Source: Spirochaetae bacterium HGW-Spirochaetae-7 | Lineage (GTDB): Bacteria > Spirochaetota > Spirochaetia > Treponematales > UBA12059 | Reading direction: 5' to 3' | DNA length: 18,084 nucleotides | Assembly: GCA_002839245.1 (NCBI GenBank) | Contig: PGXR01000023.1 | Location: 1-18,084 of the forward strand | Shown here: positions 6,583 through 13,602 of the stretch, one piece after another | How positions within the stretch are numbered: the first letter of the stretch is position 1 | Layout: each line of letters begins with the position of its first letter | The notes under the pieces: model-generated | What the model was told of the DNA's origin: nothing | Database searches by the model: none | The model's input: only the letters and a program-made list of their open reading frames with translations | Translations under genes and position numbers: made by a program

Positions 6583-8634
6583 TCAGAGTTCGCGGATGCC
6601 GCCCTCATCCTTGGAGCGTGGCTTGGGGCCGCGTTTCTGTCCGGTCTTCTTGGGAGCCGCGTCGACTACGCCCTTTGGCCTTCCGCCCCTCTTGCGCGGG
6701 GCTGATACGCCGGTTCCCTCTGGAAGAGCGGGCGCTGAAGGTTCGGCATTGAGCATCGCAAGGTATCCCGCCGAAGCGCCCGTGTCGGCGCCTTCCTCGA
6801 GCGGGGTGGGCGCGAACGACTGCGCGATATCCTCGCGTACCGTCGAACGCCTGCGGCTGAACGAGGCGAAAGCCGCGTCCTGGAAGCCTTTGGATACGCC
6901 GTGCAGGAACTCGTTGAGCACGTTGGCCATGCCGTCGAGGGTAGCCTTCTTGCGCTTGATCGAGCAAATATCGACATCAAGGAGAAGACCCGGCTGGATG
7001 TGGTACGGGTTGATCATGTAGTCGAAGCGCTGGAATTCCTTCTCGAGGAATTCCAACCTGTCCTCGACGACACGGCGCTGGATAGGATACTGGTAAGAAT
7101 ACATGCTCTTGAGCTTGTCCCGCATCAGGATGAGGCGGTTCTTCACCTTGTCCTTCTCGTAGATATAGGTGCAGTTGAGGCTCTCGACATCGGTTTCCGC
7201 GGGCTTGACGAAAGCAATCTCGTCCCAGACCTTGGCGATGTCCTCGTAGAGCGGGTCGCCGGTCTTTTCCTTGACGCGCTTGCGGATCTTGCTCTTCATG
7301 ACCTTGGCCAGGTCATTGAAATCAGTGATGCGCTTCAGGAATTTGGAGTCGTCGTACATCATCTGCAGCACGTCCCAGAGATGCTGGACCTCTGTCTCGA
7401 AGCTGGTGATCTGGACGTCGTAGGCCTTGCGTTCCTCGATCAGCTGCGCGTTGTCGTAGTACTGGAGTCTGATCTGGTACCGCTCGTCCGGCAGATGGGC
7501 GGTATCGGTGTCCTCGTACTCGCGGATATACAGGAGCCGGGCATTCTTGAGGTTCTCGATGTACTGGTAGCCCATCTTCGAGGTATCGAGGATCGAGGTA
7601 ATGGAGTTGACCGCGGTATTGTATCCGCGGTTGCGGATGTTCTCGATATCGATGATCTTCTTGAGGTTCTCGCGGATATTGAGCTGGTCGAAGGTGGTCG
7701 GATCGATCTCGGCGCGCAGGTTGTTGATGCGGTCCATCAACTCCTTGGCTACTATCGAATAGCGCTTCGACTTGGCATTCTCGGAATCGTCGTCCGTATG
7801 GTCGCGGACTTTCTTCATCCGCTCGAAGATGATCTCGCTGTCGTTGAGTTCTTCCTTGCCCTCGTCGACAAGCTGATCCTTGAAGGCTTCGATGTCCTTG
7901 TCGATCGTGTCGATGATGTGCTTCGCGATCAGGTCCTTGATCAGGTACTCGACGGTGACCTGGTAATGGAATATCGGGCTGATCAGCTCGGAATCGAGAA
8001 TGTTGACCGAAAGCTTGACGTCCGCTACGGTCTTGGGCTTGTAGGTATTGTCCTTGAAGGCGCACTTGACTACCGAATAGGCATTCTCGCCGCGGATGAA
8101 GGCTCCGACATCGGTCTTCTGGCGCAGAAGCGAGTTGGTCAGGTTCTCCAGCTCGTTGACGCCGCGCTGGATATGGCCCTGGAGGTGGCCGAACATGTTG
8201 ACCATCGATTTCTCGATCTCGCCGGTGTTGAACTTGTCCGCACCGCCAACTTCGTCGAGAAGGGCCGCAATCTCCTTGGGAGTATAGCGGGCCAGGCTCT
8301 TCATCTCTTCCTTGTCGATGAAGTTCCTTACCTTCTTCACCATCTCGTCCTCGGTCGTGACGATATAGCGGTTGAACATGTTCTGGTAATTCTGGTTGAA
8401 GTAGTTGTAGACCTTCTCCTTGAGGCCGCCCATCACGTCGAGGCGCTCGAGCACCTCCTTGGGAAGCCTGGAGTTGATGTGGTGGATGACCTTGTTCGTC
8501 TCCTCGTGGAGAAGCTGGTCGACTTCCTTCTGCTGGTCACGGTTTTCCTGCGCCAGCGAGTTTCGGGAGCCTACTGCGCTCGGCTTCTCGGGGTGGTAGA
8601 CATTTGGACTCTTGGGAAGATCTATAGCGCCCAT
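6583..8634 (-). CDS. cfpA: Cytoplasmic filament protein CfpA
   Basis: The 683-residue product matches the treponemal CfpA family in length (T. pallidum CfpA is about 678 aa) and in its opening (MGAIDLPKSPNVYHPEKPSA). CfpA forms the ribbon of cytoplasmic filaments that runs along the cell beneath the flagellar motors. T. denticola mutants lacking it show cell-division and DNA-distribution defects. There is no signal peptide. About residues 15-590 are charged and mostly helical, consistent with polymerisation. The last 40 residues differ: a basic tail with KRGGRPKG (648-655) and KRGPKPRSK (667-675), resembling AT-hooks. The ATG has AAGGAG 7 nt upstream, and a good promoter lies at 8673-8700. 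Codon use is strongly biased: no TTA, CTA or TCA over the first 578 codons, which suits high expression. An intrinsic terminator follows the stop. Confidence 0.93.
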   Translation of the reverse strand: MGAIDLPKSPNVYHPEKPSAVGSRNSLAQENRDQQKEVDQLLHEETNKVIHHINSRLPKEVLERLDVMGGLKEKVYNYFNQNYQNMFNRYIVTTEDEMVKKVRNFIDKEEMKSLARYTPKEIAALLDEVGGADKFNTGEIEKSMVNMFGHLQGHIQRGVNELENLTNSLLRQKTDVGAFIRGENAYSVVKCAFKDNTYKPKTVADVKLSVNILDSELISPIFHYQVTVEYLIKDLIAKHIIDTIDKDIEAFKDQLVDEGKEELNDSEIIFERMKKVRDHTDDDSENAKSKRYSIVAKELMDRINNLRAEIDPTTFDQLNIRENLKKIIDIENIRNRGYNTAVNSITSILDTSKMGYQYIENLKNARLLYIREYEDTDTAHLPDERYQIRLQYYDNAQLIEERKAYDVQITSFETEVQHLWDVLQMMYDDSKFLKRITDFNDLAKVMKSKIRKRVKEKTGDPLYEDIAKVWDEIAFVKPAETDVESLNCTYIYEKDKVKNRLILMRDKLKSMYSYQYPIQRRVVEDRLEFLEKEFQRFDYMINPYHIQPGLLLDVDICSIKRKKATLDGMANVLNEFLHGVSKGFQDAAFASFSRRRSTVREDIAQSFAPTPLEEGADTGASAGYLAMLNAEPSAPALPEGTGVSAPRKRGGRPKGVVDAAPKKTGQKRGPKPRSKDEGGIREL

Positions 8635-8672
8635 GATGGTTCTCCTTCTATCGCGGAATCTGATACCTTGCT

Positions 8673-8700
8673 ATAGTACTCCCATATCCGGAAATGTAAA
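8673..8700 (-). promoter_or_regulatory. Sigma-70-type promoter of cfpA
   Basis: On the minus strand TTTACA (8700-8695) and TACTAT (8678-8673) are separated by 16 nt. Transcription would start near 8666, giving a leader of about 32 nt that carries the GAAGGAGA ribosome binding site. It is one of the strongest promoter matches in the window, in keeping with an abundant structural protein. Confidence 0.65.
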
Positions 8701-8837
8701 GTACCGGGGAAATTTTTAGATGGGCCTTGTTTTTCATTTATATGGAAGATTGTTGGCATTCGCATTTTTTGGCTTGCAAATAGCATGAAAATGGTCAATG
8801 CTGTTTCTGTCAAACAGTTAACCCCATAGAAGGCATC
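8701..8837. other. AT-rich divergent intergenic region between cfpA and the VWA operon
   Basis: This stretch is clearly AT-richer than its surroundings (runs such as AATTTTTAG, TTGTTTTTCATTTATAT and CGCATTTTTT) and must hold the start signals of the rightward VWA operon. I could not pick one convincing -35/-10 pair. A short inverted repeat (CTGTTT, 5-nt loop, AAACAG) lies at 8801-8817, about 20 nt before the VWA start, and could be an operator or a small leader hairpin. Confidence 0.4.
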
Positions 8838-9737
8838 ATGAACAGACGAGCCATACTGGTATTCCTACTTGTAACGTCGCTCGCGGGAATCAACGCTGAA
8901 ACGCGTTCTGAAAGCATCGATTTTGTGCTCCTCATCGATACGTCGCTGTCCATGGCCGACGCAATGAGCGGAGCCAGGGAGTTTGCCGCGGGCGAAATTG
9001 TCGGCAGGCTAGTCGAACCAGGCGACTGGGTGGCGATAGTCCGTTTCTACGGAAAGAGCGAAATCGTCTGGAAGGGCGACGTCTCTGGCGAGGCCGACAT
9101 CGCGACGATGGTGCGCAGCCTGAACGATCTCAAGGCTGATGGAAGATATACCGACATCGGCGCAGCGCTTGACTCCATGGATTCCCTCATCCTCGAGCGC
9201 GGTCACCCGGAACGTCCCAAATACATTCTCCTGCTCAGCGACGAGCGACAGGAAGCGCCAAAGGGAAGTTCCTACTACTCGACCGACTATGTCGTGCACC
9301 ATCCCCTGCTAGAGTACGTCAAGCGTGTCGACAAGGGGCTGTTCCGGGTGATAACCATAGGATACGGCCTGTCTGCCAAGGTAGAGGGCGAAGCCCGCTC
9401 TCTCATGACGACGCTTTCCGAACCGCCGGTACGCCCGCAGTTCCCGCTCGCCGGTGGCGCGGCTGATGGCAGCGATGCCTCGGGTGCTGCCAATGGCGGA
9501 CAAGGCGCGGAAGCAGCCGAAGCCGGTACGCTGCCGCAAGGCACAGCCGGTTCCGGTGGGAGTGCGGACGCTTCTACGGCCGCTGGCGGCGCCGCGGGAC
9601 TATTTTCCGGCGCTCCGATCGCGGCAGGGCTGGCCGCGGCAGCGGCACTCGGCCTTCTAGTCGCGGTCTTCCTTGCCAGGCGCAGGAAGAACAGGTCGAA
9701 GGAAGAGGAAAATGCCGCAAAAGGTCGCGGTACATGA
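8838..9737 (+). CDS. Membrane-anchored von Willebrand factor A (VWA) domain protein
   Basis: The 299-residue product begins with a signal peptide (about 1-20). A VWA domain follows at about 27-195 with a full metal-ion-dependent adhesion site: DTSLS (D34, S36, S38), T105 in YTDIG, and D135 in LLLSDE. Next comes an Ala/Gly/Ser-rich linker (205-256), one membrane helix (about 259-280), and a short basic/acidic tail (RRRKNRSKEEE). The VWA domain should face the periplasm, tethered by a flexible stalk, and bind a protein ligand through Mg2+. AGAAGG lies before the ATG. The stop overlaps the next start as ATGA, so translation is probably coupled. T. pallidum has a VWA protein (TP0750, from memory) close to cfpA; whether this is its counterpart is unproven. 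Confidence 0.9.
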   Translation: MNRRAILVFLLVTSLAGINAETRSESIDFVLLIDTSLSMADAMSGAREFAAGEIVGRLVEPGDWVAIVRFYGKSEIVWKGDVSGEADIATMVRSLNDLKADGRYTDIGAALDSMDSLILERGHPERPKYILLLSDERQEAPKGSSYYSTDYVVHHPLLEYVKRVDKGLFRVITIGYGLSAKVEGEARSLMTTLSEPPVRPQFPLAGGAADGSDASGAANGGQGAEAAEAGTLPQGTAGSGGSADASTAAGGAAGLFSGAPIAAGLAAAAALGLLVAVFLARRRKNRSKEEENAAKGRGT

Positions 9738-10717
9738 CCCTGGCAGAGACCGCCACCTACCTCGCGGGGCGTGACGATTTCATACTTTCATCGCACGAAG
9801 GTCCCGACGCTGACGGTCTAGGCGCGGAATTCGCGCTCGGTACGGCCTTGTCTTCACTCGGTAAAAAAGTGCGCATCGTCAATGCGGAGCGCTATTCTGA
9901 CTGTTACGCCTTCATCGACAGCACCGGGATCATCGAGAACCTCATGGAGGCCAAGCTCGACGACAAAACGATCATGCGATCCACCGTCGTTCTCGTCGAT
10001 ACCAACGACGTGATGTATACCGGTGATGTGGCAGACAGAATAGTATCGAAGGCGGCCGAAATCCTCGTCATAGACCACCATGAGATGAAAGGCGAAGAAA
10101 ACGGCAGGATTTGTTCGATGCCGGGCCTTTCGTCGACCTGCGAGATCATTTACAGGATAATCTCGGAAATGGGCTACGATATCCGGGAGAAAGTAGCGTC
10201 TGCGCTGTTCGCGGGCATCGTATACGATAGCGGTTCCTTCGCGTACTCCAAGACAGGCGTCGGTACTTTCGAGGTGGCCCTGGACCTGGTCCGACGCGGC
10301 GCCAACCCATCGAAAATTCACGGCGCTCTGTATGAATCTTCGGCGATCAGCGTACTGCTCCTCCGCAAGGACGTGCTCTCGACCCTGGAACTGCATGCCG
10401 GCAACTGCATAGCGATTCAGACCATGACCAGGGACGTCGTGAGAAACACAGGCTCGAATTACCAGGATTCCGAGGGACTCATCAACGTACCGCTGCAGGC
10501 GGCAGATGTCGAAGTCTCGGTATTCTTCAAGGAAGACGATGAAGGCACGCTCCGATGTTCGCTCAGGGGCAAGGGAAACGTCAACGTCGCCCAGATAGCA
10601 CAGAATTTCGGCGGAGGCGGCCACAAGAGCGCAGCCGGTTTCAAGTCACCGTATCCACTTGAAACAATCAAGGCCAAAGTGCTACTACTCGTTGAATCCG
10701 CGCTCGCGGACCGGTAG
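9734..10717 (+). CDS. DHH/DHHA1 family phosphoesterase, NrnA-like
   Basis: The 327-residue protein carries all DHH-subfamily motifs in order: H21 and D25-x-D27 in SHEGPDADG, D89 in VDTND, the DHH triplet at 114-116, D165 in GIVYDSGSF, and the DHHA1 substrate-binding loop GGGGHKSAAG (293-302). Proteins of this size and layout (NrnA, bifunctional oligoribonuclease/pAp phosphatase) hydrolyse short RNA oligomers, pAp or the c-di-AMP breakdown product pApA, using two Mn2+ ions in the cytoplasm. There is no membrane, PAS or GGDEF part, so it is not GdpP. The ATG overlaps the VWA stop by 4 nt. The exact substrate cannot be read from sequence. Confidence 0.93.
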   Translation: MTLAETATYLAGRDDFILSSHEGPDADGLGAEFALGTALSSLGKKVRIVNAERYSDCYAFIDSTGIIENLMEAKLDDKTIMRSTVVLVDTNDVMYTGDVADRIVSKAAEILVIDHHEMKGEENGRICSMPGLSSTCEIIYRIISEMGYDIREKVASALFAGIVYDSGSFAYSKTGVGTFEVALDLVRRGANPSKIHGALYESSAISVLLLRKDVLSTLELHAGNCIAIQTMTRDVVRNTGSNYQDSEGLINVPLQAADVEVSVFFKEDDEGTLRCSLRGKGNVNVAQIAQNFGGGGHKSAAGFKSPYPLETIKAKVLLLVESALADR

Positions 10718-10756
10718 AACTGGCCAGATCTCAAGCACCCGAGGGAACTACCACGC

Positions 10757-12268
10757 ATGAAACGCTATACGCATTCGATTTTCATATTCGCCATAGTCGC
10801 GGCCCTGGGCGCGATCGCCTATTTCTACGCCTCATCGATCCATGACAGGGCGAGCAACGAACCTGTCAGGTTCCGCACCCTCGAAGCCGGAGCAAAGCCG
10901 AGCGATCCGAAAGCCGCTACGGATACTGGATTCGGATCCAGGGAAACCAGTTCCATACCTCTGGAACCAAACGAAACCCTCCTCGACCTGTACTCGTTCA
11001 ACCTCGATTATGACGATGAAGAGGAGCAGGTACTGGTCATCCGCGAATCCGATGACCCAAGCGGCACTATACACATCGTCCTGGCGGATTATTCGCCGTT
11101 TTCAAAAAAATGGGGCAGGTCCTGGAAAGGCGATACTCTGATCACCAAGGTCAAGACCTTCCAGGTGAGCGTCAACGACCTTATCGGGGACCACAACCTG
11201 AACATCGTCTGCTCGGGCATGAACGACGCCAACGAACAGACTATGACGATTTACTGGAAGGCCCAGGAACTTGACCAGCGGCAGGGAACGACGTTCATGA
11301 AAATTTTCGAGCAGGCGGCAAACGCAGTACTGGTAGAAAGTTCCGAGAGGCCCGACAGCTACAAGCTGGGGCAGTCGAACGCCGACAGCTGGCCGGTCTC
11401 GGTATGGCGTTCGGATGCGGCCTCCGGGAACTACCTCGACCAGCTAAAGGAGACATGGCGCTGGAGCTTTGCCGACAAGTCGTACATCCTCGCCTCGGCC
11501 GAGCGAATACCCGGGGCGAGCATCGCCAGGAAGAAGGCCGAAACGATACTCGACGGTACGGCGGATACTTTCAAGACATTTCTGGAAGGTACCTGGTACA
11601 AGGAAGCCAGCGACCCGCTTTCGAAGGACGCGCTATTCATCACTTTCCAGTCACGCGATGACTCCATCATGTTCTCGGGCGACGGCATCATCGAAGTCTA
11701 CGCCTGGGAGAACTCCAATCCTACGCGCTACGGCCTGTATATCGCGTCCAGCAATCAATCTGTTCGGAACCTGCGCCGTCTCATGGACATAGAACTTGCC
11801 ACGACCGACTCCGTCAACGTGCGCGTTTTCCAGGACTACAGGATCAAAGCTGACATTTCCGGCAGGTGGGACGGCAGGTACCGGAAGCTTGGAACCGAAA
11901 TGGCCAAGTCATTCAAGCGACCGCCGGCGATGGCGATGGCCGCAAACCTGGAACTTTCTGGTCGCTTCGAGGCAGACGATGGATCCAGCATCGTATTCGC
12001 TGGCAACTCCTACGACTATGAAACGGCCGGCGTAACCGAGCGCGGCACCTGGGCTGTCTTCGTGCTCGATGGCTCGACTATACTCGACATGCGCCGGTCT
12101 GCAGGAGAAGCCAGGGAAACGCTGCGGCGGTCGTGGATCGCCGTCAAGACCGTAAGACAAGAAGCTGGCGGAACCTCGCTCGAGGCTCTCAGCCTGACTG
12201 AAGCCAAGGTAGGCATACACGGGATAGAGCGGGCCCAAATGCCACCTGTCCTTTTCAGGAAACGCTGA
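10757..12268 (+). CDS. Membrane-anchored protein with lipocalin-like barrel region, possible pallilysin relative
   Basis: The 503-residue protein has a basic N-terminus and one membrane helix (about 8-27) with no lipobox cysteine, so it is probably anchored with the rest outside the inner membrane. A disordered Ser/Pro/Asp region (30-75) and an acidic patch YDDEEE (about 85-90) follow. Two beta-rich stretches begin with lipocalin-type signatures: LEGTWYKE near 276 and LSGRFEADDG near 400; the latter continues with GTWAVFVLDGS near 430. The protein may belong to the pallilysin-related adhesins that lie near cfpA in treponemes. That assignment rests on position and fold pattern, not alignment. 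No HExxH motif is present, so there is no sign of metalloprotease activity. GAGGGAA lies 9 nt before the ATG; it is 39 bp after the DHH gene, so the same operon is likely. Confidence 0.75.
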   Translation: MKRYTHSIFIFAIVAALGAIAYFYASSIHDRASNEPVRFRTLEAGAKPSDPKAATDTGFGSRETSSIPLEPNETLLDLYSFNLDYDDEEEQVLVIRESDDPSGTIHIVLADYSPFSKKWGRSWKGDTLITKVKTFQVSVNDLIGDHNLNIVCSGMNDANEQTMTIYWKAQELDQRQGTTFMKIFEQAANAVLVESSERPDSYKLGQSNADSWPVSVWRSDAASGNYLDQLKETWRWSFADKSYILASAERIPGASIARKKAETILDGTADTFKTFLEGTWYKEASDPLSKDALFITFQSRDDSIMFSGDGIIEVYAWENSNPTRYGLYIASSNQSVRNLRRLMDIELATTDSVNVRVFQDYRIKADISGRWDGRYRKLGTEMAKSFKRPPAMAMAANLELSGRFEADDGSSIVFAGNSYDYETAGVTERGTWAVFVLDGSTILDMRRSAGEARETLRRSWIAVKTVRQEAGGTSLEALSLTEAKVGIHGIERAQMPPVLFRKR

Positions 12269-12269
12269 G

Positions 12270-12291
12270 CCCTCCCAAGGCGCCTTCAGGG
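12270..12291. terminator. Possible weak bidirectional terminator
   Basis: A perfect 10-bp palindrome, AAGGCGCCTT (12277-12286), is flanked by CCCT and AGGG (12270-12273, 12288-12291), which can extend the stem around an internal loop. It sits in the 17-bp gap between convergent genes ending at 12268 (+) and 12286 (-). No U-tract follows on either strand, so efficiency is doubtful. Confidence 0.3.
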
Positions 12292-13281
12292 AATTCCGTC
12301 CATCATCCAGGACTCGTACCCCGCATCCTTCAGCTTGAGTACCGTCGCCTGCGCGTCCTGCCCCGCGTTGACATAAACCACGAACAGGCCGGACGAAGCC
12401 TTGCGTCCGGCATGCGCCTCGAGGCCGAGGCGAGCCAGTCTTGCGACCAGAGCCTGGGCGTTGGCCTCATCCCTGAATGCGCCGACCTGGAAGAACGTTG
12501 CGCCAACGGGTCCGTCGCCGACGTTCGTCGACCCGACGGGCGCAGTGGCAAGCATCGGACCTGCGGTGAGGGAACCGGTCATGAGGAACAGCGCCAGCGG
12601 AACGGTGGATCCAGCCTCAGGGCGTCCCGGGAATCGCTTGGACAACAGCCGATCGTAGCCCTCGCGGTCCGGTTCTTCGGCCGCAGCCCTTGCGAGGAGC
12701 AGGGCGGACACGGCGACACGTGGTTCCGGGTTATCCATCGCGGCCGAGGCGATAGAGCGGGCCGTCTGCGCATCACCAAAGGAGAGCGCGGCCCATCCTG
12801 ATATCAGCCTGGCCAGACTCGCCGTAGCGGCGTCAGGCGAACAGAACGACAGCGCGGCGGCAAACCCGGAAGCTGCGTCCGACTCGCCCGCGGCGAGCAT
12901 GCACGCGGCGGCTGACAACAGGCACCTTGCGTCGGCGACTCCGGGTATGGCACGGGCCGCCGCTTCCCAGGCGGACGCAGCCTCCCGATATTTGCCGACG
13001 AGCTCCAGGAGCGAGGCACGCCCGACGTACAAGGCCTTGCGGTCTCCGGCCTGCCCTGCGACGCCCGCCAGCTCGCCGAGCAACCACTGCGCGTCATCAA
13101 CCGAAGCCAGCTTGCCGGCTTCGTCGATTGCGATCGACGAAAAGCGCGCGTCGGTGGTTTTTTTCATGACGGCCAACCTGGCCGCCAAGGCTTCAGCGCT
13201 CTGGCAGAAGGCGTTGGACGGAACGACGGAGAGGATTGCCAGGAACATGGCCAGCTTGGCGGGCGTCGCGGGAAGGTTCAA
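12286..13281 (-). CDS. Exported TPR-like protein with C-terminal SPOR domain
   Basis: The 331-residue protein has a signal peptide (hydrophobic 10-24, likely cleavage after about 26). An Ala-rich helical, TPR-like region covers about 30-240. A SPOR domain lies at about 262-329 (FFQVGAFRDEANAQALVARL, later GLFVVYVNAG and a final helix). SPOR domains bind peptidoglycan stripped of stem peptides and so gather at division septa. The start is a TTG, 12 nt after the stop of the LapA-type gene, with no clear Shine-Dalgarno; translation probably depends on coupling. An in-frame ATG at 13248 would leave a shorter but still plausible signal peptide, so the start is uncertain. It is the last gene of the leftward run. 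Confidence 0.85.
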   Translation of the reverse strand: MNLPATPAKLAMFLAILSVVPSNAFCQSAEALAARLAVMKKTTDARFSSIAIDEAGKLASVDDAQWLLGELAGVAGQAGDRKALYVGRASLLELVGKYREAASAWEAAARAIPGVADARCLLSAAACMLAAGESDAASGFAAALSFCSPDAATASLARLISGWAALSFGDAQTARSIASAAMDNPEPRVAVSALLLARAAAEEPDREGYDRLLSKRFPGRPEAGSTVPLALFLMTGSLTAGPMLATAPVGSTNVGDGPVGATFFQVGAFRDEANAQALVARLARLGLEAHAGRKASSGLFVVYVNAGQDAQATVLKLKDAGYESWMMDGIP

Positions 13282-13293
13282 TCGGCACCGGCT

Positions 13294-13602
13294 CTATATG
13301 CGCTGTCTGGACGACTTGGCGCGCTTCGTCGAATTTGCCTGCCTGGCCGACCCTGCCTGAGGATCAGCGGCCACCGCGGCGGAACCGCCAACAGAAGGCT
13401 TCCGGACTTTTCTCCGCACGGCCAGGACGAGCGCCGAAAGAAGCCCCAGGATGTACGCGGACAGCATCGTCAGCACGATGGGAACCGACCGGAACGTCAC
13501 GAACAGCAGCGAAATATCGCATCGATTGTCGAAGTTGAAACCGATGAAAACGAGCACGATTGCCAGTGCAGCAATAAATACGAGCAGTCTCAAGGGCATC
13601 AT
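13294..13602 (-). CDS. LapA-type (DUF1049) small membrane protein
   Basis: The protein has 102 residues, or 101 if the second ATG at 13599 is used. Two hydrophobic helices (about 4-22 and 40-62) are separated by a short extracytoplasmic loop with RCDISLLF-type residues. A basic, Ser/Ala-rich cytoplasmic tail follows. This is the layout of the LapA/DUF1049 family (LapA_dom), which in E. coli works with LapB in lipopolysaccharide control; that role cannot be assumed in a treponeme. A very good ribosome binding site (AGGAGGTG) lies within the last codons of miaB. The first ATG overlaps the miaB stop as ATGA, so expression is coupled to miaB. The SPOR-domain gene follows after 12 nt. Confidence 0.8.
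   Translation of the reverse strand: MMPLRLLVFIAALAIVLVFIGFNFDNRCDISLLFVTFRSVPIVLTMLSAYILGLLSALVLAVRRKVRKPSVGGSAAVAADPQAGSARQANSTKRAKSSRQRI

Noticed and set aside
6901..8676. 591-codon open frame on the plus strand opposite cfpA
   Set aside because: It is the codon-for-codon antisense of cfpA, open only because cfpA lacks TTA, CTA and TCA. The product is a Leu/Val/Asp-rich string without a domain pattern.
10757..12268. HExxH metalloprotease motif expected of a pallilysin
   Set aside because: I read the whole translated protein and no HExxH is present, so protease activity is not claimed.
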